This document shows, one piece after another, positions 34,650 through 46,429 of a stretch of DNA of 64,000 bases (its first letter is position 1; each line of letters opens with the position of its first letter). The translations under genes were made by a program, and so were the position numbers. The notes below the pieces were generated by a model. The model was not told where the DNA came from, made no database searches, and saw only the letters and a program-made list of their open reading frames with translations. Origin of the DNA: Dipteronia dyeriana (lineage: Eukaryota; Streptophyta; Magnoliopsida; Sapindales; Sapindaceae); NCBI GenBank assembly GCA_032871835.1, contig CM065296.1, positions 10,488,001-10,552,000 of the forward strand, read 5' to 3'.

Positions 34650-34664
34650 CTTCTTCTAGCGCCA
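34650..34664 (-). promoter_or_regulatory. Primer-binding site of Tat element
   Basis: On the minus strand the LTR ends ...ATCAACA, then AC, then TGGCGCTAGAAGAAGGG, a PBS style common in Tat elements. It is internal to the right LTR, fixing the minus orientation. Confidence 0.8.
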
Positions 34665-34666
34665 GT

Positions 34667-34729
34667 TGTTGATAGTGATTTCTGGACTAATCCCTGTCGC
34701 ACAATGGAAACAAGATAACAGCTAATCAC
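34667..34729 (-). repeat. 5' LTR of Tat element, first fragment
   Basis: 63 bp collinear with 23210-23270 (TGTTGATAGTGATTTC...). It is cut at 34729 by the inner Athila-like element and resumes at 55124. The imperfect duplication ATCAC (34725-34729) and ATCGT (55124-55128) marks the target; two C-to-T/G-to-A changes would explain the difference. Confidence 0.9.
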
Positions 34730-36142
34730 TAATGTAGTATTAATCTTACTCAATTTAAAAGATTTGATCCTTCACTGGGATCGGAGATTCAAAGTAGTTG
34801 TTAACTCGATTAACTCTACTAAATGTAATAAAAGTATAAGGCACAATGCTTGTCTTGGGTTGGTATTCTAATTCACTAATATGCAAAAATGCAATAAACT
34901 AAATGACATTAAAGCTCACATGAAAATATGAATATGAGGGAACGCTAGGGAATCAATGCAACCTAAATAAACTACTCAATGTAATCCATAAGTCTCATTA
35001 AAGCACTTAAATCCAATTGGTAGGGATGAAGCATTTAATTCTTCCTATCACTCACACACGGTCATGTAATGAGCAATGGTTAGAATTATTTTTTAATTAA
35101 AACTCTAAACCAAATCACACATAGCATGGTCATGCATATGGAAATTTTCTCAATTATTAAGCTTGTAGTTAAGGATTAAATGGGATGGTCACCCACATCT
35201 AACCCTCAACATCATATATAAACTAATCCTAACACAAAAATTCATTGAGGTCTCATTTGAATATAAGTGGAGGAATTAGAGCAAGTATTTCAATAAAAGA
35301 GACTACCAATGAATTTGACTAAAAACCATTAGACTATATAATTGCAAAGAGTTGTTCAACTAGTTACATTAATCCCCTAACTTAGAGATTAGTTACACAT
35401 CAAGGAAATAAATAAAACAAAGAAGAGTTAAAAAAGAAGCCCAAGTTGTTCATTTGAGGTTCCTTGATTTGTAAGCTTCCTTTTCTTGCTGTCCAAGGTT
35501 CCAAGATGATAGAGGAATGAAAAATGTCTAAGGATGGTGATGGAAAGGTAAAAATGTCCAAAAGTTCGTGTGGCTAATGTTACATCACTAAAAACTAAAA
35601 TGGATAGTTATATGGGATCCAAATAGGGCAAGAAATCAATATAAAGATAGGTGCCATCGTACTGTCGCGTCGTTGAGTGTCGTTGATGCCTGGGTGACAT
35701 ATTGGCGTGACACATTCATTCTTCTTACATTCACGTGTTGATTGAGCAACAACTTGGGCAACACTTAATATGCGAGAGTTATTGTTGCTTCATTTGTCAC
35801 GTATCTCCAGACGACAATCGTTGACACGACAGTCCATCCTCAATGCGCTCATTTTCCTTCATGCGACATCAGCGACTCTTAGGAAGCGAGAATTGTTGTC
35901 GCTTGCTTAGTCACATTTTCCCAGGCGACAAACCCTGTCTTAACACTTCGGCTCTTCTTTCATCAGCATCCCGTTTTGAGCCGTTTTGGATCCCAACTTC
36001 AATTCATTTTGCTCCATTATGCACTTGGTAATAAACCTGCAAAAACACTCAATCGCGTCATCAAACACTTGATTTTACCCGAGGATTGAGCAATAAACAA
36101 AGGAAGGGGAACCCAAAATCTAGTGTTATCGTGGCTCGATCA
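34730..36142 (-). repeat. 3' LTR of inner Athila-like element (1413 bp)
   Basis: Plus-strand sequence starts TAATGTAGTATTAATC (TGATGCAG... in the partners) and ends GGCTCGATCA. Partners are 51503-55123 minus its insertion (~1429 bp) and the outer LTR 57912-59232. It contains the uninterrupted 'taatcccctaacttagagat' site at 35369-35388 that matches the solo-LTR target. Confidence 0.9.
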
Positions 36143-36155
36143 ACACCCCCAAACC
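36143..36155 (-). promoter_or_regulatory. Polypurine tract of inner element
   Basis: On the minus strand GGTTTGGGGGTGT directly precedes the LTR start TGATCGAG. Confidence 0.75.
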
Positions 36156-38100
36156 TAGCCTTTTGCTCATCCTCGAGCAAAGCCAAGACAAAACAAAAAC
36201 AAAAACAAAAACAAAAACAAAAATAAAAATAATAAACGAGAAAATGAACACACATGATTCGATAAATAAAAACGGAAACTTTTGAAACAAAAAAATCAAA
36301 TGTCGCATTTTCCACTGGTGATGGGATGCAAAGAGGTGTGGATAAGGAGAGTAGACACATGCAAAACATTCTCAAGCAACTCGAAGGAACTCATGGGACA
36401 CTCGAACAACACGAATCCCACACCTTAAGTGTTTTCATGCTGGGAACTACTCACTCTCCCACATCAAGCATAATTCGCTTTAACTCTAAACCTCACATGG
36501 ACATTCTCTTTTCTTTCCTCTCGGAGTCCTAAGTTCACGCTCATGTAAATTATGCAAGGATAAAGTTGTGCATGGGAATCGAATACTTACATACAATAAG
36601 AAATGAAACGTTATTATTTTGGTGAACTAGCTTAGGAAAAGAATCAAATGCCATGGACGTGGAAGATCATGCTTCAACAAACATTCCCAATCTAGATTTC
36701 ATAGTAGATCATTTAAGTCTTCCCTTTGGTTGTAAGGTGGTAATTGGGTGCAATGTGGTGAATAAAGAATAGGGAATGGAATTCAAAAGTCACCAATCAT
36801 GCTAAGACACTACATGATACACACAACAATTTAGCTCTAATTGCATCACTTGACACTAATGACTATGCTTAACTTTTCATTACACTTGTGTGACACATGG
36901 GTACTCTACTGGTAAGTACTTTACAATTATATACCAAACTCTTGCACATTCTCTTTCTTTCTTTTTTTTCCTTTTTTTTTATTTGACGCTTTAAGCTCAT
37001 AAGTGCACATGTTCGCACTTTTACATTTTTAAGCCTTTTGCCTTGCACATTTATTAATATAGCCTAAGTACACACACATTTCAACCACAACACAACACAT
37101 CCTAAAAAGATTGGTAACGAGGGTAGGCATGTGTTTAGGTTTAGGCTATATGGTGTAATGTGGTTTCAAAAGATAGGTAAGCGTTTGGCGTCTAAATTTG
37201 CTTAGGAGCACACAAATAGGGACAAGAAATGTGTTTAGGCTAATTTGAGTAGTCAAGCACACACATTGCCTAAAATCATTTTCTCCATTTCATCTATTAA
37301 GGGAATGTAAGTATTCATCAAGCAATCCACAAATATAATGCAATGTGATGTCCTATGGCAAATGATACGTGTGACGAGATAAGTGTTTAAGATTAAACAA
37401 TAATAAAATTTAAATGCGCTTTTTAAGGTTTGTGTTTGTGAACTCAATAGGTGGTCTCCACTATTAGAACAAGGTGTTTGAGCACCGAGTTCCCTTAACT
37501 TGAACACAAAAGGATGGGACAAGCCCATGAAGTGCAAGTGAGACCCTAAAGTGACAACAAGATGCTCAATTGAGCAAATTATGCATAAATAAACTCTCAT
37601 ACAAACACACACTCAAAGCATCACATCCAAGCTAATTGAAGCTCGAATTTTTTTTTCCGTGCAAATGTTTTTAATTTTTTTTTTACTCAAACCAAAAATT
37701 TGGACTCAAAATGAAATCAAAAATTAGACTCAAAATAAAACCAAATGACCGAAACTAGTGTTGACACCCCTAAACCTAAACTCATCAATGTCCCCAATGT
37801 TGACAATGAGAGCCCGATAAAAGGCACCTACAAAACAAACAAACACAACACTTAAACTAAAAAGAAAACATATAAAAGCTCGATCAAGATGGCATGTAAA
37901 AACTTCCAAAGGTAGATAAACATCAACCACATCAAAATACAGCGTACACCCTTAAGCTAAACAACAAAGCAATACAACAGATAAAATAACTAAAAAGATA
38001 AATTATCCTAAATAAAATAAGCAAGGGACGAAAGTTGAAATAAAAAGTACTAAAAAGAAATAAACAAGTCTTGAACAAAATCAACATGTAACTAAAACAA
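36156..38100 (-). other. 3' non-coding part of inner Athila-like element
   Basis: AT-rich, without recognisable domains; open stretches such as 36061-36375 and 37253-37612 are not conserved as protein in the outer copy. It contains a (CAAAAA)n run at about 36184-36230 and gives the uninterrupted version (near 37150) of the site used by the gag-only element. Confidence 0.7.
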
Positions 38101-38391
38101 CTAATAAGGAGGTGGTGGTGGCTATGAGGTTCTTGACATCAGATCTTTCCATTTCCAACCAGCCTCGATAGCTGCTATGTCCTCTTCCTCTTCCTCTTTT
38201 CTTGATATCTCTATAACCCTATGGACATCAGCGTCCTCCTCTGGAACTCGTGGCCCGCCGGTCGAGTGAACTAGAAATGGGGGATGGTATCTTAGAACTG
38301 GATCTGGGTATCTAGACCCTAATCCTAAAGCTGAACCTGTACTCTAGGTCCATGGGTATGAAGGTCTATAATCTGGAAATAGATGTGGGGG
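38100..38391 (-). pseudogene. Inner ORF2, C-terminal fragment
   Basis: Continues the ORF2 frame that is cut at 46430 by the Tekay element. The sequence is Pro/Tyr-rich, then Glu-rich (EEEEE) and ends near a short GGT run (38109-38120), as in the outer copy. The outer copy shows the uninterrupted join at about 20505. Confidence 0.6.
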
Positions 38392-38396
38392 CTGGT
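38392..38396. repeat. TSD CTGGT (left) of Tekay element
   Basis: CTGGT lies before the LTR start TGACAGG and recurs at 46425-46429. The outer element has the single-copy site 'gtgggttggtaatctaaagc' near 20498-20517. Confidence 0.95.
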
Positions 38397-39825
38397 TGAC
38401 AGGAGCCACCCCGACTCCTCTCTTGAGTACGAGAGAGGTCCCGTGAGCTGCACTTTTTACTAGCATGATAAATAAATTTCAACTAAAATTCCATAGAAAA
38501 TACTTGCTCATAAACTTAAAAAATATATGTTGTAGGATACAAAATGTACATAGATGCTAGTCTTTTATTGTCATTTTCGTTCATTACAAAAACTATCTAG
38601 AAATAACTGACCAAACCAAAAACCGACCACTTTTTTAAAAAGAAACAGTCAAAATCGTGACCAAGGCCCGACCAAGAAACTGACTAGAGCCGACCAAGAA
38701 AAACGGAACACGACCGACTAAGAAATCCGACCACGACTGATTAAGAAAAATTGAACATGGCCGACCAAGCAAAATCGACCATGCCTACCATGTACGACCA
38801 TGCATCTCAAAATATATGTATGATTTCTAATTTATGATGTCAACGAATGGCCCACCTCAAAATTGAAGAGTCCGCACGACCGAGCAACTACTTGGGAAAA
38901 TATTTTTTTAGTAAAAGGATGAGCGCTAATGCCCAGTGAGTGAATGAAAACTTTTAAAAAACAACATATGAATTTTCTTCTATAAAATCTTTTCAATATG
39001 CATCAAATAATCCATACTAGACAATATTGTATCATGCCAAATAATTCCATAAATATAACATAATGGGTGGTTAAAGATAATATATCTACAATCACATTTG
39101 ATAAAATGATGCACAACTCTTTTCTGATCAAGAACAATGTAATTTATAAAATCTCAATCTGCACCAAAGTTGTACCCAAGGATAATCTTCCATACGTACG
39201 CCGAATTACTCCGTGCATACACAGAGTTGTGAATAACATCTGTCATATACGTGCAGAGCGACTCAAGATATGTCGTACATGTGCAAAAGCGACTCATCTG
39301 ACATATGTAGAACGACCCCAAAAGCTTATAATAACAATAACTGGGGAAGGGTACAGACATGGTGCTTTTATGAAATCAATCATAATCTCTTCTCAATAGT
39401 TAATAAAAGTAATATATCTAATATTTCTGAGTACTAATATAAGCATAAAAACATACTTTCAATTCTCTGTATAATCACAATAAATCATAAGAAGAAATAA
39501 AACACTTAAATGAATTCCAGGCAATTAATTTAAAACATAAAACTGGAAAAGTCTGAGTTAAGAATAAAACTGAAAACTTTTTCACTCACAACTTAGACTT
39601 CAAGTTTAATTCGAACCAAGTACACCAGGTTCCTCTACTTCGTCTTCTTTCCCTAATAATCGTATAAAATCCAATTAGAATATGTGGAATTGAAAGAAGA
39701 AATAACAAAAAATCTACAAATATCACATGAGAACTCCACTGACTTCTTTTCCCATTTCTTCCTTCTCTTTCCTTCCTTTCTATTCGATTCTACTTTTTTC
39801 TAGCTCTGATATCATGTTTATCCTC

Positions 39826-39878
<53 letters not shown>

Positions 39879-40011
39879 TGTGAGCTAGTTATCTAAGATC
39901 ACAATTGTCTGTCAACAAGACAGACTACAATTGCTTACTCACCAAATGACCTTTTTTTTGTTTGCCTCCCAATTTGTACCTTTATTGTGCCTGAATGGTT
40001 TGGGCCTTACA
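38397..40011 (-). repeat. 3' LTR of Tekay element (1615 bp)
   Basis: TGACAGGAGCCACCCC...GGGCCTTACA. It contains repeated 'accgaccaagaaa' words at about 38650-38790 and a (TA)n tract at 39829-39874, twice as long as in the other LTR (46259-46280). Confidence 0.93.
38640..38810. repeat. Short tandem 'cgaccaagaaa' repeats in Tekay LTR
   Basis: The word 'cgacca(a/c)g(a/c)aaa' recurs about ten times with irregular 12-20-bp spacing. The other LTR has the same cluster at about 45020-45200. Confidence 0.75.
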
Positions 40012-40059
40012 ATTCACCCAACTGTATAAGAATTTCATCCTCGAAATTCAATTATCTAA

Positions 40060-40560
40060 CCAAAATCGATAGGGATACTGATTTCACATCTGATCTTCAT
40101 GTTCCCAAGTCGCCTCTTCTGTTGCATGATTTCTCTATAACACTTCACTATGGGAATAACCTTAGTAGGTAACACTTATTCCCTTCTATCTAGAATCTCA
40201 ATAGGTTCTTCTTCAAAACTTAAATATTCTTTTAACTTCACTAGTTTTTTTGGTTAAAACATGTGTAGGGTCAACTATATATTTACAAAGCATGGAAACA
40301 TGGAATACATCATGAATTATTCAAGCTCTGAGGGTAAAGCTAAACGGTATGCCACTGCTCCCACTCTACCAATAATCTCATACGGACCAATGTATCATGG
40401 ACTTAACTTTTAACGTCTTCCAAATCAAAGTATACCTTTCCAAGGTGAAATTCGTAAGAACACATAGTCACCCACTTTAAATTCAAGTTCCCTTCTCCGC
40501 TTATTTGTGTAGCTTTTCTGCCTATCTTGGGCAACCTTTAATCTATCTCTGATGATTTTG
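40060..40560 (-). pseudogene. Tekay integrase C-terminus and chromodomain
   Basis: Minus frames give the end of the integrase (YIGPYEI-like region near 40370-40420, then HDVFHVSML near 40300-40325), then the chromodomain (EEEPIEILDRRE near 40190-40220, and a shifted frame with EEATWEHEDQM near 40100-40125). Chromodomains on integrases guide chromovirus insertion to marked chromatin. At least one frameshift and several stops lie in the domain. Confidence 0.8.
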
Positions 40561-40565
40561 ATCTT

Positions 40566-41480
40566 TTATGTTGTGATTTGAACAAGTTCTGGACCTAACA
40601 ACTTTCTCTCACCTACTTCATCCCAACACACCGGTGTTCTGTATTTTCTCCCATACAAAGTCTTATAATGTGCCATTTCAATGTTAGCATGATAACTGTT
40701 ATTGTAGGCAAATTCTAACAATGGTACATGTACATCACAACTTTTTTTGAAATCCATCACACAAGCTCGAAGCATATCTTCTAACGTCTGAATAGTATGC
40801 TCTGATTGCCCGTCAGTCTATGGGTGAAAAGTAGTACTAAAATGAAATCTAGTTCATAAAGCTTCTTGTTAAATGGGCTAAAATCTGGATGTAAATCAAG
40901 GATCTCTATTTGACACTATAGATACCGGTGCGCTATGAAGAAAAAATATTTCTTCACCAACATAAATTATGGCTAATCTATCAAGAGAGTAAGCAATACC
41001 TATTGGCAGAAAATGTGAAGACTTCGTAAGTCGATCAATAATAACCTATACACTATCGTGACCACTTTGACTATGAGGAAGTCCTACAACAAAATCCATG
41101 GTAACATGTTCCCATTTCAATTCAGGAATAGGAAGTGGTTATGAAAGTCCTGCTGGTATCTGATGCTCTGCCTTAACTTGCTAACAAATCAAACATTTAG
41201 AGACGAATTTTGCTATCTCTCTTTTCATGTCTTGCCACCAGTAATGCTCTTTCAAAGTACGATACAATTTAGTACTTCTTGGATGCATTGCATAAGCTGA
41301 AGAGTGAGCTTCCTCTAAAATTCATTTTTTATTTCCTTAATGTTTGGTACACAAAGTCTATTACCTAGAACTAATGTACCATCACCTCTCAATACAAAAT
41401 CAGCTCGTAAGTTTTTCTGCACTTCTTCCTTTAATTTAACTAAATAAGAATGTTGAGTTTGCAATTCACGTATGCAATCA
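40566..41480 (-). pseudogene. Tekay integrase core
   Basis: The clean piece 40566-40775 reads MLRACVMDFKKSCDVHVPL, EFAYNNSYHANIEM, LYGRKYRTPVCWDEVGERKL, the region just after the catalytic Glu. The catalytic core and the zinc-binding start are in broken frames up to about 41470. It follows RNase H directly. Confidence 0.85.
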
Positions 41481-41481
41481 A

Positions 41482-42168
41482 TCAAAATAGGTCTAACCTG
41501 AAAAGTAGCAGCAATGCTCCGAAATCATGTGCCTCTAGCTTATGTCTCAACATTATTAATTCAGCTAATAATGGGAGGTAAATCATCTTCAAATGAGCTA
41601 TAGAACTTGAAGATTTTCTACTAAGTGCATCTGCCACCACGTTTGCCTTACCAGGATGATATTCAATCGTACAATCATAATCTTTAATCAACTCGATACA
41701 TCTTCTTTGTCTCAAATTCAGTTCTTTCTGAGTGAAAAGATATTGCAAGCTTTTATGATCTGTATAAATTTGACAAGTGACCCCATATAAGTAGTGTCTC
41801 CAAATTTTTAATGCAAACACGACTGCAGTAAGCTCTAGTTCATGTGGTGGGTAATTCTGTTCATGCTTATTTAATTGTCTTGATGCATAAGCTATAACTT
41901 TTCCATGCTGCATTAAAACACAACCCAAACCATGTTTGGATGCATCACCATAAACAACGAATCCATCACTTTCGGCTGGAACAGTAAGTATTAGAGTAGA
42001 AGTTAATCTCTCCTTGAGTTCTTGAAAACTCTGTTCACAAGCTTCTGACAACTTAAACTTTACATCCTTCTGAGTTAATCTTATCAATGGTGCAACTATT
42101 TTGGAAAATCCCTCTACAAATCTTCGATAATAGCTTGCTAAACCCAAGAAACGTCTAATTTCTGTCAC
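41482..42168 (-). pseudogene. Tekay RT connection and RNase H
   Basis: 228 open codons. Starts [20 protein letters not shown] (end of RT), then [12 protein letters not shown] (D75), [20 protein letters not shown] (E112), [10 protein letters not shown] (D137) and [12 protein letters not shown] (D180). All four catalytic acidic residues of RNase H are kept, the best preserved domain of the element. A stop region (42169-42369) separates it from the RT palm. Confidence 0.92.
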
Positions 42169-42369
42169 ACTAATTGGTCGTTCCTAATTCACTATAGCTT
42201 AAAATTTTTAAAGATTAACATAAATACCATCACTAGAAATCACATGGCCCAAAAATGCAATTCTATCGAGCAAGAATTGACAATTGCTAAATTTGGCATA
42301 AAGTTGATTATCTCTCAGGACTTGCAGAATAATCTCTAAATGCTTTGTATGCTCCATCTCATTCCTAGA

Positions 42370-42876
42370 TTAAATAAAAATGTCATCAATGAACACAACA
42401 CCAAATTTTTCTAGATAAGGATGAAATACCCAATTCATCAAATCCATGAAAGATGCTGGAGAATTAGTTAGTCCAAAAGGCATAACTAGAAACTCATAAT
42501 GCCCGTAACGAGTTCTGAAAGCAGTTTTTGATACATCACAGTTTCTAATCTTCAATTGATGATAACATATTCGCAAATCTATTTTGGAGAACACCTTTGC
42601 ACCCTGAAGTTGATCGAATAAGTCATCAATACATGGGAGTGGGTATTTATTACGCACCAATGTCTTATTCAATTGTCGGTAATCGATGCATAAACGTAGA
42701 GTTCCATCTTTCTTCTTAACAAATAAAACCGGCGCTCCCCATGGTAATACAATAGGTTTAAAAAAACTCTTATCTACCAATTCTTCTAATTGAATCTTCA
42801 ACTCTTTCAATTCGGTTGGAGCCATTCTATAAGGTGGAATAGAAATTGGAGTTGTGCCTGGAGCCAAATCTATCAC
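42370..42876 (-). pseudogene. Tekay reverse transcriptase, palm part
   Basis: 168 codons. [18 protein letters not shown] (residues 11-28), [20 protein letters not shown] (residues 46-65), [34 protein letters not shown], and the catalytic FIDD at the end (residues 162-165), then a stop. The motif order is complete; the active-site Asp pair is intact. The normal protein would continue into 41482-42168. Confidence 0.93.
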
Positions 42877-42899
42877 AAACTCAATATCTCTATCAAGTG

Positions 42900-43440
42900 A
42901 TAATACATGAGATCATCAGGAAATACGTCTAGAAATTGTCTTACCACAAACATATCTTCTAACTTCACCTCACTATCCCTAGTATCAATTACATAAGCCA
43001 AATAAGCTGAACATTGTTTTTTAAGCAACCGTCTGACATTAATAGCAGATATAACATAAGAAGGAAGAATCCGATGTTTACCACAGAAAATAACATCCGA
43101 CTCTCTTTAAATTGTAAATTTTACTTCTTTGCGAAAGCAATCTACTGTAGCATGGTGTGTAGCAAGTCAATTCATTCCCAAAATAGCATCAAAATCATAT
43201 ATATCAAGCGGAATCAAATCGATATGTAGCTCATGCTTACCAACTATGACATACTATTTTTATATACTTTCTCAGCCAATCAAGATTCACTAGTAGGTGT
43301 AGCCACTACCACACTAGAATCTAGTAATCTTAATTCTATATCTGTATAAGATCGAGATACAAATGAATGAGTAGATCCAGGATTAATGAGAACATGTGAA
43401 TCATGGCCAAAAATGGTTAACATACCTGTAACAACATCTG
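42900..43440 (-). pseudogene. Tekay aspartic protease region
   Basis: On the minus strand the motif region near 43350-43400 reads VLINPGSTHSFVS; the family normally has Asp-Pro/Ser-Gly there, so the catalytic Asp is Asn (G-to-A decay). Flanking frames are broken. It lies between gag and RT as usual. Confidence 0.7.
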
Positions 43441-43456
43441 AAGTGGTCTCTGCATC

Positions 43457-44696
43457 TTACTGAGTCATAGCAAAAACTCTTGCTTGAGTACGAGGTTTAC
43501 CTAACTGACCTCTCTGTTGGTTGCCTCCAGCCCCTGTTACACTAGCTTGAGTTTTCCCTGTAGTTGTAGATCCTCCTGCATGGGATCCCTTCTGTCCTTG
43601 AATCTGACCAGTGCCACTTTGCATTGGTTGAAAAATTATCTTTCTCTCTTCATTGTCTCCCTGGACTAATTCGGGGCAATCCATTTTTAAATTTCTAGCC
43701 TGTCCACATTGATAACAACCTGATACCCCCCAATAACATTCACCGTCATGGTACTTCCCATATGTATGACATAGAGGATGGCTACCTCTATCCATACTAG
43801 CACTCTGTTGACAACCACCCATTGGTTGTTTGACCGATGCTTGGCTAGAACCAGGTCCATGACTCTGTTGATAGTTACTAGTATGACCTGGTAAACCACA
43901 TGTTGCCTTAGACATTTTGCTATAAAATCCTCCTACTGACCAGTTGCTACGCTTTTATTTCTATTGTTCAAATATGCGAGAATCATTAAGGCCTCTCTCC
44001 ACTCTCAATGCAGCTTCAAATAACTTACCAAACTCAACATGCCCAGAAGTAGTCACTATTGTCTTAATTTCTTATCGAAGTCCATCTTCAATTTTTCTTG
44101 CACCTATTTACTTCATCAGTGACTACATACGGAGCAACCCTCGAAAGTTCTATAAATTTCATCTCATATTCTTCTACTGTCATAGATCACTGCACTAGTC
44201 TAAAAAATTCAGCTCTTTTCAAATCTTGATAGAAACGAGGATAGTAACTATCATTAAACTACTTTTTAAAATCATCCCAAGTAAATCCTTCAGGAGTTCT
44301 TTGTTGTACTGACGCCCACCAATCATATGCTTTTTCCTTTAGCAAAAACGTAACAAAAGAGACCTTTTATTCATCTGTGCACATCATAACTCCAAATACA
44401 TGTTTCAGTTCATTCAACTAAGAACTAGCACTATCTGGATCTCTAGTTCCATCAAAATTCATAGCTCCCACCTTAAGTGCACGCTTAATAGTATTCTTTG
44501 GCACCCGTATTTGGTACTGAACCATGGCAGTCAAAAGTTCAGCAATTCTATCCATTGGTTCCTCTGTATGTTCTGGCACATGAGGCTGAGGTATAGGTGG
44601 GTGAGGGTGTGATTCTGCCTCATTTTTATCTTGGTTATCACTCCTATCACCTAGGTCAGGTACCGGTCTCATGCATGGTCTGCCAACACAAAGCAT
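43457..44696 (-). pseudogene. Tekay gag
   Basis: The N-terminal piece 44418-44696 includes MDRIAELLTAMVQYQI and MNFDGTRDPDSA, typical of Tekay gag. The capsid middle (43920-44400) is in broken frames. The C-terminal piece 43457-43915 is Gly/Gln/Ser-rich and holds a damaged zinc knuckle, C-YQ-C-GQAR-N-LKMD-C, where the His is Asn. It starts about 90 bp after the PBS. Confidence 0.85.
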
Positions 44697-44781
44697 GATG
44701 CTGTTACAAAATCAAAGTTATACTTAAATGCATGAAACTAAACGCAAACTATTATTCTGTGGTCTAAGAAATCATAGACCA

Positions 44782-44793
44782 GCTCTGATACCA
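44782..44793 (-). promoter_or_regulatory. Primer-binding site of Tekay element (initiator tRNA-Met)
   Basis: On the minus strand, after LTR end ...TTATCA and AACT, the sequence TGGTATCAGAGC matches the complement of the initiator tRNA-Met 3' end exactly. Confidence 0.95.
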
Positions 44794-44796
44794 AGT

Positions 44797-46424
44797 TGAT
44801 AAGACCCACCCCGACTCCTCTCTTGAGTACGAGGGAGGTCCTGTGAGCTGCACTTTTTACTAAAATGATAAATGAATTTCAACTAAAATTCCATAGAAAA
44901 TACTTGTACTTGAACATAAAAATATATATTGTTGGATACAAAATGTACATAATTGCTAGTCTTTTATTTTCATTTCCGTTCATTACAAAAAATGTCTAGA
45001 AATTACTAACCAGACCAAAAACCGACCACATTTTTTTGAAAGAAACAGTCGAAATCTTGACCAGGGCCCGACCAAGAAACTTACTAGAGCCGACCAAGAA
45101 AACCGAACACGACCAACTAAGAAATCCGACCACGACCAACTAAGCAAAACTGAACAAGGTCGACCAAGTAAAATCGACCATGCCTGACCATGTCCGACCA
45201 TGCATCTCAAAATATGTACATGAAAATCAAAATGTATGATTTGTAATTCATGATGTCATCGAGTGGCCCACCTCAAAACTGAAGAGTCCGCACGATCGAT
45301 CAATTGCTTGGGAAAATATTTTAAAGTAAAAGGATGAGCGCTAACGCTCAGTGAGTGAATGAAAACTTTTAAAAAACAACATATGAGTTTTCTTCTATAC
45401 AATCTTTTCAATATGCATCAAGTAATCCATACTAGATATTATTGTATCATGCCAATTAATTCCGTAAACTTAACGTAATTGGGTAGTTGAAATTAATATA
45501 TCTACAATCACATTTAATAAACTGATGCACAACTCTTTTCTGATCAAGAACAATGTAATTTATAAAATCTCAATCTGCACCAAATTTGTACCTAGGAATA
45601 ATCTTCCATACATATGCTGAATTACTTCGTGCATACGCAAAGTTGGGAATAACATCTGTCATACACGTGCATAGCGACTCAAGACTCCTAACATCTGTCG
45701 TATACGTGCAGAGCGACTCATCTGACATACACATGTAGAATGGCCCCAAAAGCTAATAATAACAATAACTGGGGAATGGTACAGACATGGTGCGATTATG
45801 AAATCAATCATAATCTTATCTCAATATTTAATAAAAGTAATATATCTAAAATTTATGAGTACTTATATAAGCATAAAAACATACTTTCAATTCTTTGTAT
45901 AATCACAATAAATCATAAGAAGAAATAAAACGCTTAAATGATTTCCAGGCAAATATTTTAAAACACAAAACTGGAAAAGTCAGAGTTAAGAATAAAATTG
46001 AAAACTTTTTCACTCACAACTTCGACTTCAAGCTTAATTTAGACCAAGTATGCCAAGTTCCTCTACTTCGTTTCTTTCCCTAACAATCATACAAAATCAA
46101 ATTAGAATCTGTGGAATTCAAAGAAGAAATCAACCAAATATCTACAAATATCACATGAGAACTCCACTGACTTCTTTTCCCTTTTCTTCATTCTCTTTCC
46201 TTCCCTTCTATTCAATTTTACTTCTTTCTAGCTCTGATATCATGTTTATCCTCCTTTATATATATATACATATATATATAGAGAGAGAACTAAAGTTATG
46301 AGCTAGTTATCTAACTCACAGTTGTCTGTCAACAAGATGGACTACAATTGCTTACTCACTTGATCACTTTTTTTTAGCCTCCCAATTTGGGCTTTTGTTG
46401 GGCCTGAATGGTTTGGGCGTTACA
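44797..46424 (-). repeat. 5' LTR of Tekay element (1628 bp)
   Basis: TGATAAGACCCACCCC...GGGCGTTACA, collinear with 38397-40011. It ends directly at the CTGGT TSD (46425-46429). Confidence 0.93.
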
Positions 46425-46429
46425 CTGGT

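Larger units (their letters stand above)
38397..46424 (-). mobile_element. Tekay/Del-type chromovirus (Ty3/gypsy), 8.03 kb
   Basis: Left (3') LTR 38397-40011, internal 40012-44796, right (5') LTR 44797-46424, TSD CTGGT. Gene order on the minus strand is gag, protease, RT, RNase H, integrase, chromodomain, all in broken frames. The PBS is the initiator tRNA-Met type. The RT ([29 protein letters not shown]) and the chromodomain after the integrase identify the Tekay lineage. LTR identity by eye is about 90%. Confidence 0.93.

Noticed and set aside
36061..36375. Phe-rich minus ORF with a membrane-like stretch
   Set aside because: The hydrophobic run is the translation of a (CAAAAA)n simple repeat in a non-coding part of the element.
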